Positions 50,601-59,249 of a DNA stretch of 64,000 nt are shown piece after piece. Location of the stretch: positions 368,122-432,121 of the forward strand of contig CAVQVM010000015.1 in the NCBI GenBank assembly GCA_963717085.1, given 5' to 3'. How positions within the stretch are numbered: position 1 is the stretch's first letter; every line of letters starts with the position of its first letter. Under the pieces are notes generated by a model that was not told the DNA's origin, did not search any database, and saw only the letters and a program-made list of their open reading frames with translations. The stretch comes from DASQUK01 sp963717085 (GTDB lineage Bacteria; Actinomycetota; Acidimicrobiia; Acidimicrobiales; VFJN01). The position numbers and the translations under genes are program-made.

Positions 50601-51608
50601 CTAGTGGGAGGTGCCAGCGGTCGACGCCGTCTCGCGTGCTGCGCGCCGGGCGGTCTTGGTCGTACTCGTGGCTGCCTTGCGAGCCGTGCGGCCAGTGGTG
50701 GTCGCGCCTCGCTTGGCGGTGGTTGCTGTCTGCTTCGCCGACTTGCGGGCGGAGGTGACCGTTCCCTTGGCCCCGGCCTTTGCGGCTCGTGCGGTGCTGG
50801 TGCCGCCGCGCTGTGCCGCACGCACGGTGCGCTCGGCGCCGGCCTTGGCCGATGACCCCGTCGCCCGGGCCGTGCGTGCCGTCCGCTCGCTGGCGCGCTT
50901 CGCCTTGCGTGTCGCGTCGATGGCGGCCTCTGTCGCATCCGAGGCACGGGATCGCACCTGTGTGGCCGTGGCGCGAGCCACCTTCGCCCCTCGTGGGGAC
51001 ACCCGGGGCTTGTCGCGTCGCAGCACGGTGGCGATGATGTCGCCGATCGCGGTCACGCCGCCCTGGGCCAAACCGTTCAGCATGTCCGCGATGCGGTCGC
51101 CGACGCCCGCGGCAGTACCCACGACCAGGTTCCCGGGGGGCTTATCAGGTGCCCGGGGGTGCGGGTGGGTCGGGGCGATCTTCCTCGCCGCTGCCATGGC
51201 CTCACCGAGTTCGCTCAGTGCCTTACGGCCGAGCTCGTCGCGCACCATCGGGAACAACTCACCTTCCTCCACATCGACGTGCTGGCGCACGTTGTTGATG
51301 AGGACCGTGACCTTCGCGTCGAAACGCTCGTCCTCCGGCGCCATGCCGTCGAGCTCGGAGAGCACCCACTTCACGACGTGATGCTCCTCGAGGCTCTCGA
51401 TGCCGAGGTCGTCGGCATCGGGAACCGTCGCCCTCACGGCCGGGTAGAACAGCTGCTCCTCGATCGCCGCGTGCACCGAGAGCTCCTCGATGATGCGGTC
51501 GACGATCGAGCGCTTCTCCACGAAGGCCCGGTCCCCCGCCCGCTCGAACCGCCTGAACAGTTGCTCCACGGCCTCGTGGTCATCCTTGAGCATGCTTATC
51601 GCGTCCAT
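50601..51608 (-). CDS. Hemerythrin HHE domain fused to a histone H1-like tail
   Basis: 335 residues. Residues 1-145 are a hemerythrin HHE domain: DAISMLKDDHEAVEQLFRRF, LSVHAAIEEQLFYPAV, LEEHHVVKWVLSEL and RQHVDVEEGELFP supply the His/Glu ligands of a di-iron site. A helical linker follows (VGDRIADMLNGLAQGGVTAI). The last roughly 130 residues are a Lys/Arg/Ala/Thr-rich tail with repeats such as ARTARATGSSAKAGAERT and KSAKQTATTAKRGATTTG, as in histone H1 or HupB tails. This suggests an oxygen- or iron-sensing or scavenging domain tethered to DNA. ATG 51608 precedes the HHE core; GTG 51626 is possible. Confidence 0.88.
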   Translation of the reverse strand: MDAISMLKDDHEAVEQLFRRFERAGDRAFVEKRSIVDRIIEELSVHAAIEEQLFYPAVRATVPDADDLGIESLEEHHVVKWVLSELDGMAPEDERFDAKVTVLINNVRQHVDVEEGELFPMVRDELGRKALSELGEAMAAARKIAPTHPHPRAPDKPPGNLVVGTAAGVGDRIADMLNGLAQGGVTAIGDIIATVLRRDKPRVSPRGAKVARATATQVRSRASDATEAAIDATRKAKRASERTARTARATGSSAKAGAERTVRAAQRGGTSTARAAKAGAKGTVTSARKSAKQTATTAKRGATTTGRTARKAATSTTKTARRAARETASTAGTSH

Positions 51609-51669
51609 CCGCCCCGGCATACCCACGTAGAGCGCGAGCTAACCGCGGTACGTCGGAACGTTGGGGTTC

Positions 51670-51775
51670 CCCGCCACTGCTGTGCGGCCGCCCCGGCGTG
51701 ATGGCACGGTCGCCCGCCTGCTGGGCCGGGTGGGCCACCGATGCCGACCAGTCGACACCCTGTTGACCGACAGGG
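51670..51775. repeat. Dispersed degenerate repeat, copy A
   Basis: About 100 bp similar (roughly three quarters identical by eye) to 58360-58475. The best block reads GGGCCGGGTGGGCCACCGA versus GGGCCGGGTGGGCCGCCGA, continuing to a shared TGACCGACAGGG. It lies between the hemerythrin-H1 and catalase genes. It is probably a decayed gene end, and each copy has a CPBP protease gene or remnant as its next element apart from the catalase. Confidence 0.55.
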
Positions 51776-51879
51776 GGGTAGGTCGGTGCCAGTCGCGGTC
51801 GTCGGCACGGCCCGAAGGATGACGGTGCTGTGCTGGGATCTGATGACCATTGGTCAGAACTACGCCCTCGTCGGCCTGG

Positions 51880-53976
51880 CTACCGCTTGGCAAGGTGGCG
51901 GGAGTGCACGCGGTCCCAGAAGCGCAGGTTGCGGCATGCCGACACGAACGCCGCCGCGTCGGCGGCGCTGCGGAGCGGCACGAACCCCTCGTCGCGCTCG
52001 TCACCGATGCCGGCGGCAGCCAGCATCGGCTCGGCGGCGTCGACGTGGGCGATGAACTTGCTGTGGGCGTGGGCATCCGCGACGAAGTCACGTGCGGCCG
52101 GGTCGCCGGCCATTGCCGCGGCGCCCTGGTCGCCCGGCATGAGCGCCACGGCGTCAAAAAGCACGGACGACCCCCCAGCCACGTTGCGGTCCGCCGGGGT
52201 CTGGGCCCCGCTGCTGGTCACGATCCCACCGACGGTGGGTGCGACCAGCTCGAGCATCGCGCCCTCCTCCTCCAACGCGGCCCGTAGCGCATCGAGCAGC
52301 GTACCGTCGGCGCCGTCGGTGACCAGGGCACCGACCTTGCGCCCCGCGAAGCTGTCGGGACCGTTGCGGATGATGCTGAGCGCCGGCGACGGCGCGAGGC
52401 CGTCGACCGGGGTGCGGGCGGCCTCGGCCGGCTCGGGCAGCTCGATGCCCAGGCCCTTGGCGACGTTGGACGCCAGCTCGTCCGAGACGTTGCGGAGCCC
52501 GGCGACCATCCGGAGCCGGATGGCCTCGGTCTCCACCTTGCTCAGCTCGAACACGAACGCGTCGCCGATGTGGGTCTGCTCGATGTCGGTCTGGCTGTCC
52601 CAGAACTGGCGGGCCTGGCTGTAGTGGTCGGCGAAGCTCTCGGGCCGGAGCCGCCGCTTCTCGCCCGACTCCGGCGACGGGAACGACCTGAAACCCCGGG
52701 CCGGGTCCTCCCGCGGCCCCCGGTCGGCTGGCTGCGACCACGAGTTGGGCTCGTACGCCGCGCGCCCATGCGGGTTGGTCATCGCCATGTGGCCGTCCTG
52801 CTGGAGGGTGGCCCAGGGGCACTTCGGCGCGTTGATCGGCAGGTGGGTGAAGTTCGGGCTCCCGAGCCGCTTGAGCTGGGTGTCGAGGTAGGAGAAGTTG
52901 CGTCCCTGGAGCAAAGGGTCATTGGTGAAGTCGACTCCTGGCACGATGTTCTGGGTGCAGAACGCAACCTGCTCGGTCTCGGCAAAGAAGTTGTCGACCA
53001 CGCGGTCCAACACGAGGCGGCCGACCCGTCGCACCGGGACGTCTTCCTCGGGGATGAGTTTCGTGGCATCGAGCACGTCGAAGGAGAACCGGTCGGCGAA
53101 CTCGTCGTCGAAGAGCTGGAGGCCCAACTCCCACTCCGGGTAGTCCCCGGCCTGGATCGCATCCCACAGGTCACGCCGATGGAAGTCCGGGTCTGCACCG
53201 CTGATCTTCACCGCCTCGTTCCACACCACCGACTGCATCCCGGCCTTCGGCTTCCAGTGGAACTTCACGAACGTCGAGCGACCCTCGTCGTTCACGAACC
53301 GGAACGTGTGGACCGCAAATCCTTCCATGAACCGGAACGACCGGGGGATTGCCCGGTCCGACATGACCCACATCAGCATGTGCGCCGTCTCGGGCATCAA
53401 CGACGCGAAATCCCAGAACGTGTCGTGCGCCGACTGCGCCTGCGGGAACCCGCGGTCGGGCTCCGGCTTCACCGAGTGGATGACGTCCGGGAACTTGATG
53501 GCATCTTGGATGAAGAACACCGGGATGTTGTTGCCGACCAGGTCCCAGTTGCCCTCCTGCGTGTACAGCTTGACCGCGAAGCCCCGCACGTCCCGGGCGA
53601 GGTCGCTGGACCCCTTGTTGCCCGCAACGGTGGAAAACCGCACGAACGCCGGCGTCCGGCGCCCGGCCTCCTTGAACGGGTCCGCCCGCGTGATCTCGGC
53701 GAGCGACTCGTACGCCTCGAAGTAGCCGTGCGCGCCATAGCCCCGAGCGTGCACAACCCGCTCGGGGATCCGCTCGTGGTCGAAGTGGAAGATCTTCTCC
53801 CGGAAGTGGAAGTCCTCGAGAGCGCTGGGCCCGCGCTCCCCCACGGTCAGGGTGTTCTGGTCGTCGCCGACCGGAATGCCCTGTTGCGTCGTGAGGGCCG
53901 GCGCCTCGCCGTCCACCGTCTGGTGGGTCTCGCCTCCCGCACCGCGGGTCCCGTTCACGCCATCTGCGTCCGCCAT
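51880..53976 (-). CDS. katE: Large-subunit catalase (HPII/KatE type)
   Basis: 698 residues, the long clade II form. The catalytic His is in RVVHARGYGAHG, the Asn in VAGNKGSSDLARDVRGFAV, and the heme-ligand Tyr in RNFSYLDTQLKR. After the catalase core a flavodoxin/GATase-like C-terminal domain starts near 545 (RKVGALVTDGADGTLLDAL ... SVLFDAVALMPGDQG). It dismutates hydrogen peroxide. GGAGGG lies 6 nt before the ATG. The gene sits between copy A of a dispersed repeat and a CPBP remnant, which suggests insertion into an older duplicated segment. Confidence 0.96.
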   Translation of the reverse strand: MADADGVNGTRGAGGETHQTVDGEAPALTTQQGIPVGDDQNTLTVGERGPSALEDFHFREKIFHFDHERIPERVVHARGYGAHGYFEAYESLAEITRADPFKEAGRRTPAFVRFSTVAGNKGSSDLARDVRGFAVKLYTQEGNWDLVGNNIPVFFIQDAIKFPDVIHSVKPEPDRGFPQAQSAHDTFWDFASLMPETAHMLMWVMSDRAIPRSFRFMEGFAVHTFRFVNDEGRSTFVKFHWKPKAGMQSVVWNEAVKISGADPDFHRRDLWDAIQAGDYPEWELGLQLFDDEFADRFSFDVLDATKLIPEEDVPVRRVGRLVLDRVVDNFFAETEQVAFCTQNIVPGVDFTNDPLLQGRNFSYLDTQLKRLGSPNFTHLPINAPKCPWATLQQDGHMAMTNPHGRAAYEPNSWSQPADRGPREDPARGFRSFPSPESGEKRRLRPESFADHYSQARQFWDSQTDIEQTHIGDAFVFELSKVETEAIRLRMVAGLRNVSDELASNVAKGLGIELPEPAEAARTPVDGLAPSPALSIIRNGPDSFAGRKVGALVTDGADGTLLDALRAALEEEGAMLELVAPTVGGIVTSSGAQTPADRNVAGGSSVLFDAVALMPGDQGAAAMAGDPAARDFVADAHAHSKFIAHVDAAEPMLAAAGIGDERDEGFVPLRSAADAAAFVSACRNLRFWDRVHSRHLAKR

Positions 53977-54060
53977 GAGCGTCCCTCCGTCGTCGAGCAG
54001 CGTCCCGCTAGGCCGCTACCCACCCACCGGATCGCCAATCGGATCCTGGGCCCGCCCTCG

Positions 54061-54345
54061 TCACAACTCCGGCAGGCGGCGAGGTGACGCCAGGCGGGCA
54101 AAGAGCATGAAGACCGACCACCGGTCCTGGGTGGTGAGCGACGGAGCCCCAAGCCCCTGTGTGCGAGGCGTTGGAACATCAAGATCGTGCCCAGAGCGGC
54201 CGCGGCGACGACGAGCGCAAGGTTGAGCGGCCGCCGTGACGAGGACGTAGAGGACGGTCACGACCGCGGGCCGACGATCGCCGGCGACGTCGATGGGCAG
54301 GCGCGGCGGAAGAAGTGTCACTCCGCGGCCGATACCCTCGCGGAG
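54061..54345 (-). pseudogene. Decayed CPBP-family protease fragment
   Basis: Successive frames on the minus strand read VSAAE-stop-HFFRR, then LPIDVAGDRRPAVVTVLYVL, then LNLALVVAAAALGTILMFQR. These align with VAEERFFRG, LPVALVGDHRAAVATAIYVL and LNMALVVAAAAMGTVFMLER of the intact CPBP protein at 58572-59249. At least two frameshifts and a stop break it, and the N-terminal half is missing. Confidence 0.75.
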
Positions 54346-54395
54346 TCGCCGGGTCGCGGAGACGCGCTGAGACGTCGCTGAGATCTGGCGGGTGA

Positions 54396-55022
54396 TCAGT
54401 CCGACGGCCTCTTGGCTGTGTCCTTGATCTCCTCGGCGGCACCGGTAGCGTCAGATTTGACTTGTTGTGCGGCGCCTCTGGCCTCGTCTCTCACCGTTTC
54501 TGCCGCACCCGCCGCCTGTTCACGCACCTGGGTGACCGCGTCCTCGGCCTCGGGACGCAGGTGCTCGGCGGCCTCATGGGCCATTGACTTGGCCTCGTCC
54601 TTTGCCTCGTCGAGCATCGGTTTCAGCTGCTCCGCGGCCTGGTGTTCCTGCTTGGTGGGCGGCACCAGAGTGGCGGTGAGCAAGCCGGCACCGAAGGCGA
54701 TCAAACCCGCCGCCAGCGGATTACCTTCGGTTACCGAGCCGAGGGCCTGGGGTGCGTCGGACACTCGCTCCTTAACAGCTTGAGTCGTCTCGGCGGTCTT
54801 GTCGGTGACCGTGCTAGTGGCATCGGACATGCCGCTTCGAGTGCCGTCAGCCGTACCCATCACCTTGTCGCGCAGGCGGCCGAACCCTTGCCGGAGGGCC
54901 GCCCTTCGGCGTTCTACCATCCGCCCTGGGCTAACCCGGTCGCCGACTGCCTCCAGGTCGTCGCCTAGCGCCTCGCGTTGGCGTTCCAGGTCGGACTTCA
55001 ACTCAGTTGCTCGCGTGCCCAC
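54396..55022 (-). CDS. DUF3618-like membrane-associated protein
   Basis: 208 residues. The N-terminal helix (ELKSDLERQREALGDDLEAV) is of DUF3618 type. It is followed by a Thr/Lys helix, one membrane segment (GNPLAAGLIAFGAGLLTATLV) and a long C-terminal Ala/Glu-rich coiled region with repeats such as EAKDEAKSMAHEAAEHLRPE resembling LEA/apolipoprotein-like helices. It probably lies along the membrane. GTG 55022 is set by GGAGG 7 nt upstream and overlaps the holin-like gene by 25 nt, so it is the last gene of a three-gene operon. Confidence 0.82.
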   Translation of the reverse strand: MGTRATELKSDLERQREALGDDLEAVGDRVSPGRMVERRRAALRQGFGRLRDKVMGTADGTRSGMSDATSTVTDKTAETTQAVKERVSDAPQALGSVTEGNPLAAGLIAFGAGLLTATLVPPTKQEHQAAEQLKPMLDEAKDEAKSMAHEAAEHLRPEAEDAVTQVREQAAGAAETVRDEARGAAQQVKSDATGAAEEIKDTAKRPSD

Positions 55023-55447
55023 TGCACGTCCTCCCTCATCGTCTCTGCAGTCTTTTCGGGGACCGGTCGGACCCGACTCAGCCTGTCTTTGCCCTTGGGG
55101 ACCAAGACGGCCGCGGCGACGGCGTAGACCGCGCCCACGATCAAGAACGCCACCCCCTCGGGCAGAACCTCGGACAATCCCCACGCCGCCGCGAACGACA
55201 ACAGCACGACCGCCAGCAGGGCGCACAACGCCCCGCCGGTCAGAATCCCGGCACCCCTTCCCGCAGCGGCGATCTCCTCTTGGAGCTCGACCTTGGCCAG
55301 CTCGACCTGCGTCGACACCAACTCGGAAAAGTCCCGCGACACACGGCCGAGCAGCTCCCCCAACGACTGCTCCGGTTCGATCGGCTGGGACGGATCGTGT
55401 GGGCGCTCGATCCTGGTGGTCGAGCGGATGTGCTCATCGGCGCTCAT
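54998..55447 (-). CDS. Holin-superfamily-like membrane protein (PF07332 type)
   Basis: 149 residues. An N-terminal cytosolic helix (SLGELLGRVSRDFSELVSTQ) precedes two membrane helices (GGALCALLAVVLLSFAAAWG and GVAFLIVGAVYAVAAAVLVP) and a basic tail. This is the actinobacterial phage-holin-family membrane protein often found next to DUF3618 proteins; despite the name it is chromosomal and its role is unknown. GAGGGGG precedes ATG 55447, which comes 1 nt after the stop of the upstream gene. Confidence 0.88.
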   Translation of the reverse strand: MSADEHIRSTTRIERPHDPSQPIEPEQSLGELLGRVSRDFSELVSTQVELAKVELQEEIAAAGRGAGILTGGALCALLAVVLLSFAAAWGLSEVLPEGVAFLIVGAVYAVAAAVLVPKGKDRLSRVRPVPEKTAETMREDVQWAREQLS

Positions 55448-55448
55448 C

Positions 55449-56201
55449 TCAACCCCCTCGTGGCTCGTTGGACGCCGGCGCCGTGGGGAGCGCTTCGTAG
55501 TCCGGTGCGCGGGGTGTCGCCTGGCTGGTCCCGGTTCCCGGCGACCCCTCGTATCCCGTCTCGACCGAACCGCTGGGGGCGCTACCACCGGTCGGCCCGA
55601 CGTCGGACGACCCGTTGTCGCTCGGCTCCTGCGCCAGGTTGCGCACCACACGACCGGCGACGAGTCCCACGCCGAACGCGCCGAAGAGGAAGAGGCCAGG
55701 CCGATTGCGACCAACGCTGCGCAGCTGGCCGAGCACGCCGTCGATCCCATCCCCTCGGAGACGTTCAGAAAACTTCTGCGTGCGCACCGCCGCCTCGCGG
55801 GCCATGTCGCTGACGGCACCTGCCTCGCCCTTCTCGCCCATCGAGCGCAGCTGCCTGCTGACATCGTTCAAGCCCTGCGCCAGCCGATCGACCTGCGCGT
55901 TGGCCTGGGTGCGCAACTCCTGGCGAGTATCGCCCGCGAGCCGACGAGCCTGTTCGTTGACCCCTCGCACCACCTCGTGGGCTTCGTCCTGGGTCGTCGA
56001 AGCCACCTGGCGGGCCTGCTCGCTCGTCGTCGACGCGACCTCCCGGGCCTTTTCCTTACCGGTCGACGTAGCCTCCCGAGCCCGGTCGCCGGCTGACGCA
56101 TCCTCCTGCCATGTGCCCTGCTGCGGTCGGGGCCGCTCGAGCCGATCTCCGGGGTCATCTGTTGCCGGCTCGCTGGCCGTCGGACGGTCCTGGTCGCTCA
56201 T
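55449..56201 (-). CDS. Coiled, membrane-anchored LEA/DUF3618-like protein
   Basis: 250 residues. A charged N-terminus leads into an Ala/Glu/Arg/Thr-rich helix with short repeats (EKAREVASTTSEQARQVAST, then TQDEAHEVVRGVNEQARRL), then one membrane segment (PGLFLFGAFGVGLVAGRVV) and a Gly/Pro/Ser-rich tail. Heads the three-gene cassette, with GAGGAGGG 4-5 nt before ATG 56201. The helical repeats resemble desiccation-related LEA helices, which suggests an envelope-stress role by inference. Longer frame to 56387 lacks support. Confidence 0.82.
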   Translation of the reverse strand: MSDQDRPTASEPATDDPGDRLERPRPQQGTWQEDASAGDRAREATSTGKEKAREVASTTSEQARQVASTTQDEAHEVVRGVNEQARRLAGDTRQELRTQANAQVDRLAQGLNDVSRQLRSMGEKGEAGAVSDMAREAAVRTQKFSERLRGDGIDGVLGQLRSVGRNRPGLFLFGAFGVGLVAGRVVRNLAQEPSDNGSSDVGPTGGSAPSGSVETGYEGSPGTGTSQATPRAPDYEALPTAPASNEPRGG

Positions 56202-56424
56202 CTCGCCCTCCTCATCGTCCCGTGGTCCCTTTCCAGACGACACCTGCCTTCCCACGAGCTGAGAAGCCAAACGGCCACGATGGGGGGCCCGATCAGCGTG
56301 AGCACTTCGAGCTCCATGTGATCGAGCCCCCCGCCGGGCTTGCCGCTGTGGAGCGCTGCGTGATGGTCGTATCGACCGCAAACCCACGGGGAACGAGTGA
56401 GGTCATGGCCGGCGCCGACACGCT

Positions 56425-56820
56425 GTGTTCGAGTCGCGCATCGTCGTGCTCAGGGCGCTCCCGGTCTTGACGATCTGCTGTGTGCGATGTCCTCTCGTCG
56501 GATTCGACCTCGAACTGCCGGTGACGGACCACGAGCGGCGGACCGCGGCACTGTTGATCGATGAGGCGGGGTTGGCCGGCCACAGTTTCGCGTGCCTCCA
56601 CCCGGGCGCTTCTCGTCAGGATCGTCGGTATGTGGCTGCCGGCGCGGTTCGCCGAGGTCGGCGACCACCTGTCCGACCCACGGCTTTGTCGTGGTGCTGA
56701 CGGGAGCGGCGGATGAGGCTGGCCTGGTGCATGCCGTCGCGAACCTGATGCACGGCGGGGCGATCGATCTGGCCGGACGAACGGGGCTCGGCGCACTCGG
56801 AACGCTGTATCAGCACGCGC
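56425..56820 (+). pseudogene. Decayed family 9 glycosyltransferase
   Basis: Frames read in order give RIVVLRAL, then GLDDLLCAM (the GT9 N-terminal GDLL motif), a large internal deletion, FDLELPVTDHERRTAALLID, CLHPGASRQDRRW, and in another frame GFVVVLTGAADEAGLVHAV and IDLAGRTGLGALGTLYQHAR. This is the order of ADP-heptose-type glycosyltransferases. The frameshifts and deletion make it a remnant. Confidence 0.65.
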
Positions 56821-56821
56821 G

Positions 56822-56945
56822 TTCTACGACCAGCAACGGGTCAGTGGAGCGGTCGAGATCTGCCGGGGCTGTCCGGTGCGGGCACTGTGCGCCGAAGACT
56901 CGGTGGGCGAGCTCCACTGCATCTGGGTTGGTTGCCGACGGTCAA
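56822..56945 (+). pseudogene. C-terminal half of a WhiB-family regulator
   Basis: The frame reads FYDQQRVSGAVEICRGCPVR then ALCAEDSVGELHCIWVGC. CxxCxxxxxC and the IW-G turn are WhiB features. The N-terminal part with the first cysteine is missing and it follows the glycosyltransferase remnant directly, so it is a truncated relic. The frame itself continues without a proper end. Confidence 0.6.
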
Positions 56946-57097
56946 ACACGGGTCCGCAGTCGCGATCGGTGCCGTCCACGACGGGACGTGGCGCTTCTTC
57001 TGAGCTTCTGGGTCCGCGATCATGCGGGTAGGAGCTGGTCCATGCGCTTCGTCGTCCGTGCTTCCATCACCCTGCTCCTCGCGCTGTTCTGGCCCTT

Positions 57098-57985
57098 ATG
57101 GCGGCCGCGCCGGCGGCCAGTGCGCAGAGCGAAGAGGAGCCCGACAACATCGTCGTGCTGACCGGTCGGGCCGAGGTCCGAGCGGGCGAGACGGTCGACA
57201 ACGTCATCATTTTCGACGGTCCCGTGGTCGTCGAGGGCACGGTGAACGATGCGCTCGTCGCGTTCAACGGCGACGTTCTCATCAGGGGCACCGCCCGTGA
57301 GGATGTCGTCGCCGCCGACGGCACGGTTACCGTCGCGGATGGCGGGCGGATCGAGGGCGATGTCGTGTCGCGGCACCGGCCGGTCGTGGAGGGCGACGGC
57401 CGCCTCGATGGGTCGTGGGAGCGCTGGAACCCGCGTGCGTGGAGCAAGGCCACGTCAGTGGTGGGCTGGCTCGCCGTGTGGCTGGCGTTCACCGTCTCGA
57501 GCCTGATCCTGGGTCTCCTGCTGGGCCTGCTCGCGCCCCGAGCCGCCGTCGCGGTCGACGCTGCCGCCGCTCGCGGCTTCGGGGCGGTGGTCCTGTGGGG
57601 ACTGGTGCTGTTGATCGGTCTACCCATCGTCGCCGCCATTGCCATGGTCACCCTCGTCGGGTTGCCCCTCGGGGTCGGTTTGCTGCTGGCGCTCGGGCTG
57701 ATCTACGCCATCGGGTACACGGCCGGGGCGTGGATCCTCGGCCGCCGCGTCGTCACTGGGGCCTCACCGATCGTCGCCTTTCTGGTGGGCTGGGGCATCC
57801 TGCGGGTGATCGCGCTGGTCCCCGTCCTGGGCTGGCTGGTGTCGCTGGCCGCGATCGTCGTGGGTCTGGGTGCGATCGCCGTGGCAGGCCGCCGCGCCCG
57901 CCGGCGCGACGTGGTCACTGACGAGTCTGAGGAACCGGTGCGGACCCCGCCGGCCCCTCCGCCGCCAGCGCCCACGCCCACATAG
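57098..57985 (+). CDS. Bactofilin-like beta-helix protein with membrane C-terminus
   Basis: 295 residues as read. A hydrophilic N-terminal repeat of short strands (NIVVLTGRAEVRAGETVDNV, VVVEGTVNDALVAFNGDVLI, GRIEGDVVS) looks like a polymer-forming/bactofilin-type beta-helix. Four hydrophobic helices follow from about 125 to 265, with a basic RRARRRD stretch and a Pro-rich tail. Oddity: the visible ATG 57098 starts in the middle of a signal peptide. ATG 57042, with AGGAG 7 nt upstream, begins MRFVVRASITLLLALF in another frame; one extra base near 57088 joins it to LALMAAAPAASAQS, a complete signal peptide. The gene is therefore probably 57042-57985 with a one-base deletion. Confidence 0.75.
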   Translation: MAAAPAASAQSEEEPDNIVVLTGRAEVRAGETVDNVIIFDGPVVVEGTVNDALVAFNGDVLIRGTAREDVVAADGTVTVADGGRIEGDVVSRHRPVVEGDGRLDGSWERWNPRAWSKATSVVGWLAVWLAFTVSSLILGLLLGLLAPRAAVAVDAAAARGFGAVVLWGLVLLIGLPIVAAIAMVTLVGLPLGVGLLLALGLIYAIGYTAGAWILGRRVVTGASPIVAFLVGWGILRVIALVPVLGWLVSLAAIVVGLGAIAVAGRRARRRDVVTDESEEPVRTPPAPPPPAPTPT

Positions 57986-58571
57986 CTCGAGACGACCACC
58001 GGCTTCTCGCACGGCCGCCGCTGGTAGCGCGCTACCTCCCCCCCGACCCGTAGTCCGAGAGACCGTGACCGATCGTCCATGGCGATCACTGGTATCCGTT
58101 GCGCTGGTTGTCGTCGGCGACATCGTCTACCCCGTGTCGCTGACTCCACGGGTTTCGGTCACGCCGATGGCGGTGTAAGGCTCGGTTGGCGACCTGGGTC
58201 TGAGAGGCAGTCGAGCGCGGGCCGACACCTAGCCGTCGACGTCATCGAGGCGGTGGGGCGGGTCGACCGCCTGCGGGCGGTCGGGGTCAGCGTGGGCAGT
58301 GACGCCGCCGAGGAGTCGGCCCACGAACGCTGGCGGTGGTCTGGGACGGCTTCCCCGAGGTGCTGCGGCTGTGCAGCGGCCCTGGGGTCCAGAGGGCTCG
58401 CCCGCCGGCCGGGGGCCGGGTGGGCCGCCGACGCCGACCAGCTCGACACCGTGCTGACCGACAGGGCGTAGTTCGGGGCCGGGCAACAGCGATCGAAACG
58501 CCAGGCCGCCTCCGCCTCAGCGGTAGGTGACCGGTTCTTGGGTGGCATGTCATCGAGCTGGCCTTGCTGGC
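57986..58571. other. 586-bp region with decayed sequence and dispersed repeat copy B
   Basis: 58360-58475 is copy B of the repeat also seen at 51670-51775; in plus frame it ends GWAADADQLDTVLTDRA then stop, like the end of a lost gene. 58059-58078 is one copy of a 20-bp repeat (see 60382-60401). No intact gene is visible. Confidence 0.5.
58059..58078. repeat. 20-bp direct repeat, left copy
   Basis: GAGACCGTGACCGATCGTCC; differs at one base from the copy at 60382-60401. The pair brackets the CPBP and SDR genes. Confidence 0.6.
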
Positions 58572-59249
58572 TCAGCCGGGTAGAGCCAGGAGCACGAGGG
58601 TCGACCAGGTGATGTGCGTGAGGGTCGGAGCGAGGATGGCCCGTGTGGCTTGGCGCTCCAGCATGAATACCGTGCCCATCGCTGCCGCGGCCACGACAAG
58701 GGCCATGTTTAGGGTCGCCACCGTGACCAGCACGTAGATGGCGGTTGCGACCGCAGCCCTATGGTCGCCGACGAGGGCGACGGGGAGTGCACCCCGGAAG
58801 AAGCGCTCCTCCGCCACGGCGTTGACGACTGCGATCGCCAACACCAGCGCCGTGGGTCCGGCGTCGGCCGTGGCGAGCACCGAGTCGATGGCACCGCCCA
58901 GGCCTGGCACATGGCGGGCCACGAGCGACGCTCCAAGGAAGGCCGCGAAGGCCAGACCCCCCAGCACGACCGCCGCCAGCAAACTGCGCGGGCTCTCCGT
59001 CCGGTCGGTGGACCGGCTGAGATGGAGCGGGCCCGCCGCCACGCTGCCCGTCACCCAGATGGCCGCGAGAAGGAAGCCGAGCAGCGTGAAGGCCCGGGAA
59101 CCACGCGGGGCTGCCAGCGTGGCTCCCAGCATCGCCGTCCCCACCGCCAGGGTGGCGGCAACGACGAGCCGGCGCCGCCGCCGGGCATGCGCAGGTTCGA
59201 TGGGCTCGGGGAGGAGCTGGGGCGTCAGGAGATCACGAACTGCCTGCAT
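58572..59249 (-). CDS. CPBP-family intramembrane metalloprotease-like protein
   Basis: 225 residues with about seven hydrophobic helices. The CPBP (Abi) signature EExxxR is present as VAEERFFRG. A final helix carries THITW with the distal His. Possible roles are intramembrane proteolysis or bacteriocin immunity. ATG 59249 overlaps the end of the SDR gene by 17 nt, so it is coupled as the second gene. A decayed copy lies at 54061-54345. Confidence 0.88.
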   Translation of the reverse strand: MQAVRDLLTPQLLPEPIEPAHARRRRRLVVAATLAVGTAMLGATLAAPRGSRAFTLLGFLLAAIWVTGSVAAGPLHLSRSTDRTESPRSLLAAVVLGGLAFAAFLGASLVARHVPGLGGAIDSVLATADAGPTALVLAIAVVNAVAEERFFRGALPVALVGDHRAAVATAIYVLVTVATLNMALVVAAAAMGTVFMLERQATRAILAPTLTHITWSTLVLLALPG

